DNA of 29,806 nt, from contig CAJMST010000024.1 in assembly GCA_905216145.1 (NCBI GenBank), positions 1 to 29,806 of the forward strand, in the 5' to 3' direction. Each line of letters starts with the position of its first letter. Position 1 is the stretch's first letter. Shown here in pieces: positions 15,919 through 22,823 of the stretch. The notes under the pieces are model-generated. The model searched no databases. It worked only from the letters and a program-made list of their open reading frames with translations, and was not told the DNA's origin. This stretch comes from an uncultured bacterium. GTDB lineage: Bacteria; Actinomycetota; Coriobacteriia; Coriobacteriales; Coriobacteriaceae. Made by a program: the position numbers and the translations under genes.

Positions 15919-17289
15919 TTACAGACCAAGCGACCATTTCCATGCGGGAATAACCTCGATGACGCCATGCTCCGTTTTGATCTGGGTCGCCTCGCGCAGC
16001 GTGATGATATTGGCATCCTTGATACCGGTTTTTACCATAGCAACCTCAAGGGAACCAACTTCACGCCTGCGCGTTTTCTCTGCCGTCATATCGACTGTCA
16101 CCTGGTAAAGCGCGTATGGTTCCGATGCCAAAGCGTCGCCGACCAAGAAATCAACTTTTTCTCGTGCTTGCGTTGGAGCCGTAAATGAAGTCACCGTTTC
16201 CAACCGGCCGTTTGCCGTACGGCGCATGAGTTCAGCATAAATCGCAGTCTCCAAACGCTTTCCTATATCCTGCTGATTAGCACGCGATGTTGCATATGCC
16301 ATCCCCTGGTCGACGGCATAGACCTTGTCTGTTGTCGTTGTCTTAGGAGCCAAAGAAGTTGAATACTCCGGAAGTAATCCAATGAGATGAGCCTGCTGGA
16401 ATAAACGAACGAGTTCGTTTATTTTTTCCCATGACGCTCGATATCCGACAGACTTTAAGGCTTCCAACAAACTGTTAACCGAAAGGTCGCAACCCGTGTT
16501 TCGAAGGCAGAAGAGCCCTACTTGGTTGGCAAGAGCGATATCCGTGCGCCCGCTCCGCTCGAGAATGTCTCGTGCAACAACATCTCGCAAATAGGCTTGA
16601 AGCATCTGAATACGCGAACCGGCATCAAGCTCCTGAACCCCAGGAAAGCCACCCTCTATGAGATAACGGTCATATGCCGATTCCAGATCAGTTCGCCGCT
16701 GCGGAGAAACAGCTGGAGCCCCAGCACTAGTAGACATATCCGGCGTTTCAATGTGATGAAACGCACAATACTCGCGGAATGAAAGCGGATGCATAGCGTG
16801 CTCTTGCGAGCGACCGCGAAACTGCGTCGCTATTTCATCGGCAGATAGTTTTGAGGACGATCCGGTGATAACAAGCGTTACGCTCTCGTGCTCCGCCAAA
16901 CGCTGACAAACGCCCTGCCAGCCATCGGTCTCCTGCACCTCATCCAGAAAGAGATAACAGCCTTTCGTTCGCGCTGAGGGAACCTGCCGCCAATACTCTT
17001 CCAAAATGTCGCTCATGAGCGTGTCCGGCGCCGGTCGAAGACGGTCATCAGCAAAATTGAAATAGAAGATACGCTCGGCATCGACACCGCGATCGATAAG
17101 GCGACGAATCCATTGAAACGCATAGAACGTTTTGCCGCAGCGCCTGATACCCGTGATGATATGGACAAGATTGAACGGCTTTGGCTCAGGAAGATCACTG
17201 ATGGCATCGTCTCGATGCACGACGTGAGGAATCTCAAAGGAACGGGCCTCGGCAACAATCTCTGCAATACCCAACGCTGTAGGCGCCAT
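15919..17289 (-). CDS. AAA family ATPase with DUF4143 domain
   Basis: A 456-residue member of the large AAA_14/DUF4143 group. The N-terminal ATPase has Walker A GIRRCGKT (47-54), Walker B YLFLDEVQ (112-119) and sensor TGSSSKLS (142-149). The C-terminal DUF4143 part (about 225-430) includes GKRLETAIYAELMRR and a KVDFLV motif reminiscent of restriction-endonuclease-like folds. Roles of this family are poorly known; such genes are often accessory, present in many divergent copies and associated with mobile or toxin-like loci. GAAAGGAGG gives a strong ribosome site for ATG 17289. Upstream are two 25-bp inverted repeats 33 bases apart, likely operators. The gene stands alone between repeat-rich spacers, suggesting it was acquired as a unit. 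Confidence 0.88.
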   Translation of the reverse strand: MAPTALGIAEIVAEARSFEIPHVVHRDDAISDLPEPKPFNLVHIITGIRRCGKTFYAFQWIRRLIDRGVDAERIFYFNFADDRLRPAPDTLMSDILEEYWRQVPSARTKGCYLFLDEVQETDGWQGVCQRLAEHESVTLVITGSSSKLSADEIATQFRGRSQEHAMHPLSFREYCAFHHIETPDMSTSAGAPAVSPQRRTDLESAYDRYLIEGGFPGVQELDAGSRIQMLQAYLRDVVARDILERSGRTDIALANQVGLFCLRNTGCDLSVNSLLEALKSVGYRASWEKINELVRLFQQAHLIGLLPEYSTSLAPKTTTTDKVYAVDQGMAYATSRANQQDIGKRLETAIYAELMRRTANGRLETVTSFTAPTQAREKVDFLVGDALASEPYALYQVTVDMTAEKTRRREVGSLEVAMVKTGIKDANIITLREATQIKTEHGVIEVIPAWKWSLGL

Positions 17290-17319
17290 AATGCCCTCCT
17301 TTCAACATCTTGAGTATAT

Positions 17320-17377
17320 AACTTCTCGTCCTACAAGAGAAGTTTCAGCTACAACTTCTCGTCCTACACTAGAAGTT
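17320..17377 (-). promoter_or_regulatory. Two tandem operator-like palindromes before the AAA ATPase gene
   Basis: AACTTCTC...GAGAAGTT (17320-17344) and AACTTCTC...TAGAAGTT (17353-17377) are two 25-bp inverted repeats with 8-bp arms and nine-base centres that both begin GTCCTACA. Their starts are 33 bases apart, about three DNA turns. They overlap a minus-strand -10-like TATACT/TATATA next to 17320. The arrangement suggests cooperative repressor binding. An 11-bp hairpin, AGGTAGATTTT/AAAATCTACCT, follows at 17380-17414. Confidence 0.6.
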
Positions 17378-17519
17378 TGAGGTAGATTTTCAGGCATGTC
17401 CCAAAAATCTACCTCCAAAAGATAGGCGCCCCAGGCCCGTTAGGACCAAGAGCGCCTTACATCTAGAAATCATCAGCCCAGTTCCGAAAAGCGAGCCGCT
17501 TGCGACAACCAAGTAGCCA

Positions 17520-17579
17520 CAGGCCCCGACGGGCCGGGCATTAAGTTTGTCGCGAGTTCCGCACGAACAGGAGGCCACT
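17520..17579 (+). repeat. Half copy of the large foldback element
   Basis: Bases 17546-17579 match 22707-22740 of the complete copy at 22678-22810 in 30 of 34 positions, including CGCGAGTTCCGCACG and AGGCCACT. The match stops at the apex of the hairpin, so the second half is missing. The preceding GC-rich and then AT-rich bases (GGCCGGGCATTAAG) have the same composition pattern as the arm of the full copies. Confidence 0.75.
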
Positions 17580-17607
17580 AGCCCCGATGTTTTGGACGTG
17601 ACAGCGA

Positions 17608-17707
17608 GAGGGGCCCTGGCATGGCAAGGTGACGTGAAACAAGGCGGCGCCGACCTTCTGGTCGCGCCGCCGAAGTTGAACGTCAGATTGCCGTGCCAGG
17701 GCCCCTC
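17608..17707. repeat. Second type of foldback element
   Basis: Outer arms GAGGGGCCCTGGCA (17608-17621) and TGCCAGGGCCCCTC (17694-17707) are perfectly complementary. Pairing continues through GGCAA/TTGCC and TGACGT/ACGTCA with short mismatched stretches between. An apical stem GGCGGCGCCGACC/GGTCGCGCCGCC with a TTCT loop follows. Overall plan: outer arm, conserved-looking internal bulges, GC-rich apical stem. It begins 40 bases after the stop of the JetD-like gene, so it would lie in that transcript's 3' region. A separate 9-bp hairpin, CCGCCGTTC/GAACGGCGG, lies between at 17723-17744. Confidence 0.8.
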
Positions 17708-17722
17708 GCAGCGTCGAGAGGA

Positions 17723-17744
17723 CCGCCGTTCGGTAGAACGGCGG
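17723..17744 (-). other. 3' hairpin directly after the JetD-like gene
   Basis: CCGCCGTTC (17723-17731) and GAACGGCGG (17736-17744) form a perfect 9-bp stem two bases after the stop codon. There is no T-run on the minus strand, so it may protect the mRNA end rather than terminate. Confidence 0.55.
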
Positions 17745-17746
17745 AA

Positions 17747-19939
17747 CTAATTGTTCAGCATGCGGTCGAAGCTTCCCGAGTCGCCATCCCGATAGTCGGC
17801 GGTCATCAGAATCTCCTGTGGAATGCGTCCGCCCTCGCGCAGCACGTTGCGGAACTGCACGCGCGTGACCATGGGCAGATCCTTGATCGTCGCCGCCAGG
17901 TTCTGCGGCACACCCTGGTTGGCAGCTGCGGGTTCGCACTCTCCGCCGGCCTTCACGCGACGCTTGTGCTCGGCAAGCATGGCGCGATACATACCGGCAT
18001 GCAGGCGAATCTCTACCACATTGGCGTTACGGGTCTGCTCGACAATGCGCGCACCCTCTCGGTCGATGTCGCCCACGTAGTAGACATAGTTAAAGCGATA
18101 GCCGATCTCGGCCAGATAATCATCCAGTGCGTGCGAAACGCTCGCCTTGCAGCCACCGCCAAAGATCACGCCGCCCACCTTGGTGCCAAAAAGCTTGGCG
18201 TGCTTGCGGCCGCGCAGGAGCTTGACGATTTCGTCATAGGTGTCTAGGTTCTCGACCATAATGAACGGCTTGTCGGCGCCCAGCGTAAAGAAACCCGTAA
18301 AGTGCACGGGGCGGTTGGGGGTGACCTTAATCGCCTGCATGCTGATACCTTTTTCGGTCATACGCCGAATCAGGCGCTCGCCGTGCTTGCCGTCAAAGGC
18401 CTTCTCATCGTTAAAAATCTGGTAGGCGCGCTGGCGACGCGAAGCGACCGGCGTGTCGGCACCGCGATTCTGCTCAATCCAAGCCTGGATGATCGCAATT
18501 TCCTCGGCAATCTTGCGGTTGGACATCTCGTTGTGCTGAGTGCGCTGCGGAGCCTTTTTGCCGTCCTTGCCCTCGACCTTTACGATCTGCGTCTGCTGCT
18601 CCTTGATCTTAGAGAGCGCCGTGGGCGTAGGGACAACTTTGAGCAGCTGCCTGCCTAAAACGCGGGCAAGGGCAAAAGCCGAAACCTCGCCGTGAACGGC
18701 CGACTTGGGCTGCTGGGCAGCAGTATCTGCTGCGGCAGACTCCGGCTTCTTCTGAGACTTGCGCTTAGAATCGCCTTGGGAATTGCGCTCGCGCTTCGGC
18801 ATAGACGCCTGCTTCTGCGGACGATCGGACTTACTCTCCTTCGCCCGCTGGCGCTTGGGCTGCTCCGCCGGGGCCTCAGCCTTCGCATCCTTGCTTTGCG
18901 TCGCTGCCTTCTCGGCCGCAGCCTCGGCATTTGAGCCACGACCGCCGCGGTGACGACGGCGGCGGGGCTTGCTCGAGGCGCTCTCCCCCGCCTGCTTATC
19001 GGCGGACTGTTGAGCTTTGACCTCGGTGCCAGCCGCAGACTGCGACTCGGAAGGCTGCTGCTCGCGAGCCGCCGGCTCAACGGTTTTCTCGGTTTGTTCG
19101 GTCTTCTCGGTCTGAGTGGTCGAAGCCGGCTCGCTCTTCTCCTGACGCCTTACGGGATACGCGCGCCCCGCAAAACCACGTCCGGGACGACACGAACCCG
19201 GAGCCTTCTTGGCAGACTCCTCAACATCGTCTGCAACCTCAGAAGACTCTTCAGCCTCACGCGCGGCATCCTGCTGTGCAGCCTTAAAGTGAGCACCGCG
19301 ACGGCGCTTGGGCTCTTGGGCCTCCACGGGCTTTTGCTCCTTCGTGGGCTTCTGCGACTCGGCAGCAGCCTCGGTCTCAACAGTCTCGGCATCCGTCTCA
19401 CCCTTTTGAGCAACGGCGCGACGGAAGCGCTCCTGCTGGGCGCGGCGCTGCGCATCGCGCTTGCCACCCCCGCCAAAACCGCCGCGTCCTGCCTTGGCCG
19501 TAAAGGCACGCACGACGTTCTCATCGAGCAACTCATCGGTATCGACATGCTCACGCGGAGCAACTTCTTCCACAGCAGGCACGTCAGCGGAATCCTCGAC
19601 GACAAAATCTTCGACGGACTCGGCAGGCTGCTCCTGGACATCGCGGATCTCGGCATTGATGGTATAGAACGCCGGGCGCCCGTTAATGCCGCTACCCTCG
19701 ATCTTTGTCACGATATTTGCCGCGATAAGCTCATCGCGCATCGCCTTGGTGTCACATTCCTTATCGACGGAGCGGAAAATCTGCGCCAGCGCACTCGACT
19801 TAATCTTGAGTGCCTTGCGGCAGAGCAGGTCGTAGGCAACCAGCTTGGCACGCTCGGCAGAAAGCGACGTCTGGCTGCTCAGACGTTCAGCCAGGGCATC
19901 GACATTATTTTGGTTATCGGAATATACCGTCTTGGCCAC
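17747..19939 (-). CDS. Orphan JetD-like (DUF2220/Toprim) protein with long disordered Arg-rich region
   Basis: A 730-residue protein in three parts. Residues 1-100 look like a winged-helix domain (LSAERAKLVAYDLLCRKAL, then GINGRPAFYTINAEI). About 105-425 are low complexity, rich in Ala, Glu, Gln, Lys and Arg, with RG-type patches (GRGGFGGGGKR; KPRRRRHRGGRG). About 475-730 resemble the C-terminal domain of Wadjet nuclease JetD: VENLDTY (E563), GGVIFGGGCKASVSHALDDYL, the Toprim-like YYVGDIDREGARI (D624, D626) and FRNVLREGGRIPQEIL. No JetA, JetB or SMC-like JetC gene is present nearby, so it is not a Wadjet operon in this window. GTG 19939 is chosen because GAAAGGGG precedes it; an in-frame ATG at 19963 has no ribosome site. 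Function unknown; nuclease activity is an inference. Confidence 0.78.
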   Translation of the reverse strand: MAKTVYSDNQNNVDALAERLSSQTSLSAERAKLVAYDLLCRKALKIKSSALAQIFRSVDKECDTKAMRDELIAANIVTKIEGSGINGRPAFYTINAEIRDVQEQPAESVEDFVVEDSADVPAVEEVAPREHVDTDELLDENVVRAFTAKAGRGGFGGGGKRDAQRRAQQERFRRAVAQKGETDAETVETEAAAESQKPTKEQKPVEAQEPKRRRGAHFKAAQQDAAREAEESSEVADDVEESAKKAPGSCRPGRGFAGRAYPVRRQEKSEPASTTQTEKTEQTEKTVEPAAREQQPSESQSAAGTEVKAQQSADKQAGESASSKPRRRRHRGGRGSNAEAAAEKAATQSKDAKAEAPAEQPKRQRAKESKSDRPQKQASMPKRERNSQGDSKRKSQKKPESAAADTAAQQPKSAVHGEVSAFALARVLGRQLLKVVPTPTALSKIKEQQTQIVKVEGKDGKKAPQRTQHNEMSNRKIAEEIAIIQAWIEQNRGADTPVASRRQRAYQIFNDEKAFDGKHGERLIRRMTEKGISMQAIKVTPNRPVHFTGFFTLGADKPFIMVENLDTYDEIVKLLRGRKHAKLFGTKVGGVIFGGGCKASVSHALDDYLAEIGYRFNYVYYVGDIDREGARIVEQTRNANVVEIRLHAGMYRAMLAEHKRRVKAGGECEPAAANQGVPQNLAATIKDLPMVTRVQFRNVLREGGRIPQEILMTADYRDGDSGSFDRMLNN

Positions 19940-20044
19940 GGGGCCCCTTTCATATGTACACATATACGTCTATATGGTACAACGCACGCCCTTATCCACG
20001 CAAAACATCTGCGAGAACACTCGAGCGTCACCAGCTTTTGCATG

Positions 20045-20082
20045 AAAAAAGGACCGAGCCCGCGAAGTCGCGGACCCGGTCT
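20045..20082 (-). terminator. Terminator after cstA
   Basis: On the minus strand GACCG (20077-20081) pairs with CGGTC (20052-20056), and TCGCGG/CCGCGA form the upper stem with a small internal loop. A run of six T follows (A-run at 20045-20050 on the plus strand). It lies between cstA and the JetD-like gene, so they are separate units. Confidence 0.85.
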
Positions 20083-20123
20083 TTCCGAGTCATATAGATG
20101 TGACGTTCAACTCGTCAGGTCGA

Positions 20124-22013
20124 CTAAGCCTTGGCGGCCTCGGCGTCGGCAGGAGCCTCAGCGGCAGCGGCGCGGCCGTACTCGGCCTTGCCCATCTCGG
20201 ACCACTCGGGCTCCTCGTCGGGCATGGAACCGGCCTCCTTGCCGAAGAGCTCCTTGAGGCAGTTGACGGCGACGATGAGGCCCAGGACCATCAGCAGGAC
20301 AGCGAAGACAAGCTGCAGGCCCTTGGTGGCGGCGACGGAGACGGCGGCCGTGGTGGCGGTAGCCGGGATGGTACCGAAGAAACCGTAGGCCTGGACGGCG
20401 GTCATGCAGCCCATGGCGCTCTGGACCAGCGAGGTGAAGGTGCAGCAGAGCAGGAAGGCGACGGGCACGTAGAGCATCCAGCCCTTGCGGCCGGTGCACT
20501 TACAGAACACGGCGAGGGTGATCATGGTCATGCCGCCGAGCAGCTGGTTGGAAGCACCAAAGAGCGGCCAGATGTTGGCATAGCCACCAAAAGCGAGGGC
20601 GAGACCGGGAAGCAGGGTAACGACCGTGGCGAACCAGGGGTTGCCGAGGACCTTCATGTAGCCGGCCTTGGACTCGATGGCCAGGGCATCGTTGGTCTGG
20701 GCAAAGAACTCGGAGAACGAAGTGCGGGCGATGCGGGCGACGGCGTCGAGCGAGGTCAGGGCCAGAGCGGAGACGTTCATGGTCATAAAGACAGTAGCGA
20801 GCGTGCCGTCAACACCGAAGGCCTGCATACCGCGGGAGATGCCAGCGGCGAAGATCTGGAACGGGGTGGAAGCGACACCGGCGTTGAGGGCGCCGGTACC
20901 GGCGGTGTTCATGTCGGAGAACATGATGCCGGCGACGATGATGGCAAGGATGCCGACGAAGGACTCGACGATCATGGCGCCGTAACCGACCTTGACGGCG
21001 TCCTGCTCCTTCTCGACCTGCTTAGAAGAGGTGCCGGAAGAAACGAGGCTGTGGAAACCGGAGAGAGCACCGCAAGCGACGGAGACGAACAGGACCGGGA
21101 ACATCATGCCGGAGGCAGTGGAGAAGCCGGTGAAGACCGGAGCGGTGATAGTGGCCTGACCGTTGACGCCCAGGACGACGATGCCGAGGACAGCGCAGAC
21201 GATCATGACGATCATCATGATGGAAGTGAGGTAGTCACGCGGGGTCTTGAGCATCTGGATGGGCATAGCGCCAGCGAAGACCAGATAGACCATGACGACG
21301 GCGAACCACTGGAACTTATCCAAGTAGACCGGGAACTGCATGCCGACGGCGAACATGAGAACCATGAGGACAACGCCGGTGACGAACTCGGCAGCGCCGG
21401 TGAGGTTGAACTTCTTCTGGGCCCAACCAAAGGCGATAGCGACGAAGGTGAACAGGATGGAGATGGTACCAGCGCATCCGGCGGCATAGGACTTGGTGAA
21501 GTCGATGGCACCGGTAGCAGCACCAGAAGCGTCAACGGTCGGGGTGAACATGAACGTCTTGCAGACCATGTCGGTGAAGGCGGCGATGACGATGATGCAG
21601 AACAGCCAGCAGAACAGCAGGAACAGGCGACGGCCGGTCTTGCCGATGTACTTTTCGATGAGCTGAGCGAGCGACTTGCCGTTGTTCTTCATCGAGGCGT
21701 ACAGGGCACCAAAGTCATGGACGGCACCAAAGAAGATGCCGCCGACGAGGACCCAGAGCACGACGGGCAGCCAGCCAAAGGCCATGGCGACGATCGTACC
21801 CGTAACAGGGCCAGCACCGCAGATCGAGCTGAACTGGTGCGAGAACGCGGTGAAGGCGGAGACGGGCGAGAAGCTGTTGCCGTCCTTCATGCGCTTGGCC
21901 GGCGTGAGGGCCTCTTTGTCAACGCCCCACTTGTTGGCCAGCCATCGGCCATAGCCCAGATAGCCGCAGGCGAGCACCGCCGCGGCCACAACCATGAGCA
22001 AAACTCCGTTCAT
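20124..22013 (-). CDS. cstA: Carbon starvation protein CstA (pyruvate/peptide transporter)
   Basis: A large membrane transporter of the CstA family, 629 residues with about 16-18 hydrophobic segments. Family motifs include HQFSSICGAGPVTGTIVAM, a conserved HDFGALYASMKNNG and FGASNQLLGG. Relatives in enterobacteria import pyruvate or peptides when preferred carbon is exhausted. The C-terminus carries an acidic Ala/Glu-rich tail (AAAAEAPADAEAAKA). AGAGGAGG precedes ATG 22013, a very strong ribosome site. The leader is unusually long (about 235 bases from a good promoter) and contains a Rho-independent terminator just before the ribosome site, so expression is probably controlled by attenuation. 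The gene is monocistronic, with its own terminator. Confidence 0.95.
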   Translation of the reverse strand: MNGVLLMVVAAAVLACGYLGYGRWLANKWGVDKEALTPAKRMKDGNSFSPVSAFTAFSHQFSSICGAGPVTGTIVAMAFGWLPVVLWVLVGGIFFGAVHDFGALYASMKNNGKSLAQLIEKYIGKTGRRLFLLFCWLFCIIVIAAFTDMVCKTFMFTPTVDASGAATGAIDFTKSYAAGCAGTISILFTFVAIAFGWAQKKFNLTGAAEFVTGVVLMVLMFAVGMQFPVYLDKFQWFAVVMVYLVFAGAMPIQMLKTPRDYLTSIMMIVMIVCAVLGIVVLGVNGQATITAPVFTGFSTASGMMFPVLFVSVACGALSGFHSLVSSGTSSKQVEKEQDAVKVGYGAMIVESFVGILAIIVAGIMFSDMNTAGTGALNAGVASTPFQIFAAGISRGMQAFGVDGTLATVFMTMNVSALALTSLDAVARIARTSFSEFFAQTNDALAIESKAGYMKVLGNPWFATVVTLLPGLALAFGGYANIWPLFGASNQLLGGMTMITLAVFCKCTGRKGWMLYVPVAFLLCCTFTSLVQSAMGCMTAVQAYGFFGTIPATATTAAVSVAATKGLQLVFAVLLMVLGLIVAVNCLKELFGKEAGSMPDEEPEWSEMGKAEYGRAAAAEAPADAEAAKA

Positions 22014-22045
22014 TACATTTCCTCCTCTAAAAAGAACTTCCTAGA

Positions 22046-22087
22046 CATAAAAAATGAGGGCCGTCGGTTGCGCTCGACGGCCCTCAT
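22046..22087 (-). terminator. Terminator hairpin inside the cstA leader
   Basis: On the minus strand ATGAGGGCCGTCG (22087-22075) pairs perfectly with CGACGGCCCTCAT (22066-22054), followed by TTTTTT. It ends 30-40 bases before the cstA start and lies downstream of the predicted cstA promoter. It should therefore end most cstA transcripts unless an alternative fold or protein prevents it. A role as the end of the long operon starting at 29706 is less likely, since the large foldbacks lie between. Confidence 0.85.
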
Positions 22088-22088
22088 C

Positions 22089-22240
22089 TTCATCAGCCGC
22101 CCGTTATCGTACGGGCTAGCTGTATGTGCTAACCCGCATCAGATAATTACTACGCTGATAATGTTTAGCTGATGCGTGAACATGTCTAAGAAATCCTCTT
22201 CAATCATGATGTGAACGATCCGTGCGTGTTCACATCCCCC
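22089..22240 (-). promoter_or_regulatory. Structured 5' leader of cstA (candidate riboswitch or attenuator)
   Basis: Three strong helices follow each other in the RNA. GATGTGAAC/GTTCACATC is at 22208-22236, with nine pairs and an 11-base loop. CGCATCAG/CTGATGCG is at 22135-22176, with eight pairs. GGGTTAGC/GCTAGCCC is at 22113-22135, with eight pairs. The last competes with GCCCGT/ACGGGC at 22099-22116, because they share bases 22113-22116. The terminator hairpin comes next. Alternative helices before a terminator are the layout of an attenuator or riboswitch. I do not recognise a known class. The 22208-22236 palindrome could instead be a protein operator in DNA. Confidence 0.55.
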
Positions 22241-22254
22241 AGTGGTTGAAAAGG

Positions 22255-22283
22255 AGTATGAAACTTTAGTTACCTAAAGTCAA
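22255..22283 (-). promoter_or_regulatory. Probable cstA promoter with internal palindrome
   Basis: On the minus strand TTGACT (22283-22278) is a good -35 and CATACT (22260-22255) a fair -10, separated by exactly 17 bases. The spacer holds the palindrome ACTTTAG-TTAC-CTAAAGT (22263-22280), a plausible repressor site. Confidence 0.65.
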
Positions 22284-22380
22284 CGCAAATTTGTAATGAA
22301 TTTTCAACTTTTTTGGATTTCTCGGTATAAAACGCCACTGACCTCGGACTTTACCCCACGACAGTTTTTGCATGAGAGAT

Positions 22381-22533
22381 GCCCCTGAGAGCCGCGGGAG
22401 CCGGGCGGCGCATATGAACTTTCCTGCTCTACAGTCCTGCGCAAGACGGGAAGCACATTAAGTGCTTTCCTTTGCGTGCGGAACTCGCGATAAAGTTCAT
22501 ATGCGCCGCCCGGCTCCCGCGGCTCTCAGGGGC
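22381..22533. repeat. Large foldback element, copy A (153 bp)
   Basis: Arms 22381-22422 and 22492-22533 are perfect reverse complements over 42 bp. The outer part is GC-rich and ends in CATATGAACTTT next to the core. The 69-base core (22423-22491) begins CCTGCTCTACAGTCCTGCGC, ends GTGCGGAACTCGCGAT and has an apical stem GGAAGCAC/GTGCTTTCC around ATTA. Copy B shares the core almost exactly, yet its arms differ completely. No gene or transposase is inside. It lies between the tsaB-rimI-tsaD operon and the cstA promoter, 95 bases from the cstA -35. Function unknown. Confidence 0.9.
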
Positions 22534-22677
22534 TCCCATTCCAAATGTGCGGAGCAAAGCTCCGCATGCCAACTTTTTCTTTCAGCTAAAGCACGCCGGA
22601 AATTCGACACTGGCTTGTTAACCTTGCTGGACGTTGTCGACGCCAAAACAGCCCAGAAGCTATATCGATACAGAAAG
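22534..22677. other. Spacer between the two foldback elements
   Basis: 144 bases without a gene. A perfect hairpin GCGGAGC-AAA-GCTCCGC lies at 22549-22565, followed after eight bases by a T-rich stretch; it could be a weak plus-strand terminator. Nothing else is recognised. Confidence 0.5.
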
Positions 22678-22810
22678 GTCCCCGGACGGAGGGGCCGGAT
22701 ATAAGGTTTATCGCGAGTTCCGCACGCAAAGAAGGCCACTTAATGTGGCCTTCGTCTTGCGCAGGACTGTAGAGCAGGAAACCTTATATCCGGCCCCTCC
22801 GTCCGGGGAC
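22678..22810. repeat. Large foldback element, copy B (133 bp), inverted relative to copy A
   Basis: Arms 22678-22709 and 22779-22810 are perfect reverse complements over 32 bp, GC-rich outside and ending GATATAAGGTTT at the core. The core (22710-22778) is again 69 bases. Read on the minus strand, its first 26 and last 21 bases equal those of copy A. The apical stem between is GAAGGCCAC/GTGGCCTTC instead of GGAAGCAC/GTGCTTTCC: the sequence changes while pairing is kept. The element begins 13 bases after the stop codon of tsaB-rimI-tsaD, so the operon transcript would end in this hairpin. Confidence 0.9.
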
Positions 22811-22823
22811 CGCGCCGTACCAG

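Noticed and set aside
17747..19939. A Wadjet defence system
   Set aside because: Only the JetD-like part is found; there is no JetA, JetB or SMC-type JetC gene next to it.
20100..22172. 690-codon plus-strand frame opposite cstA
   Set aside because: Its translation is an Asp/Gly/His/Glu-rich low-complexity string typical of the complement of membrane-protein codons; cstA is certain on the other strand.
22381..22810. Integron attC sites or an IS with terminal inverted repeats
   Set aside because: No GTTRRRY/RYYYAAC box pair was recognised, and there is no room for a transposase between the arms; the conserved part is the core, not the ends.
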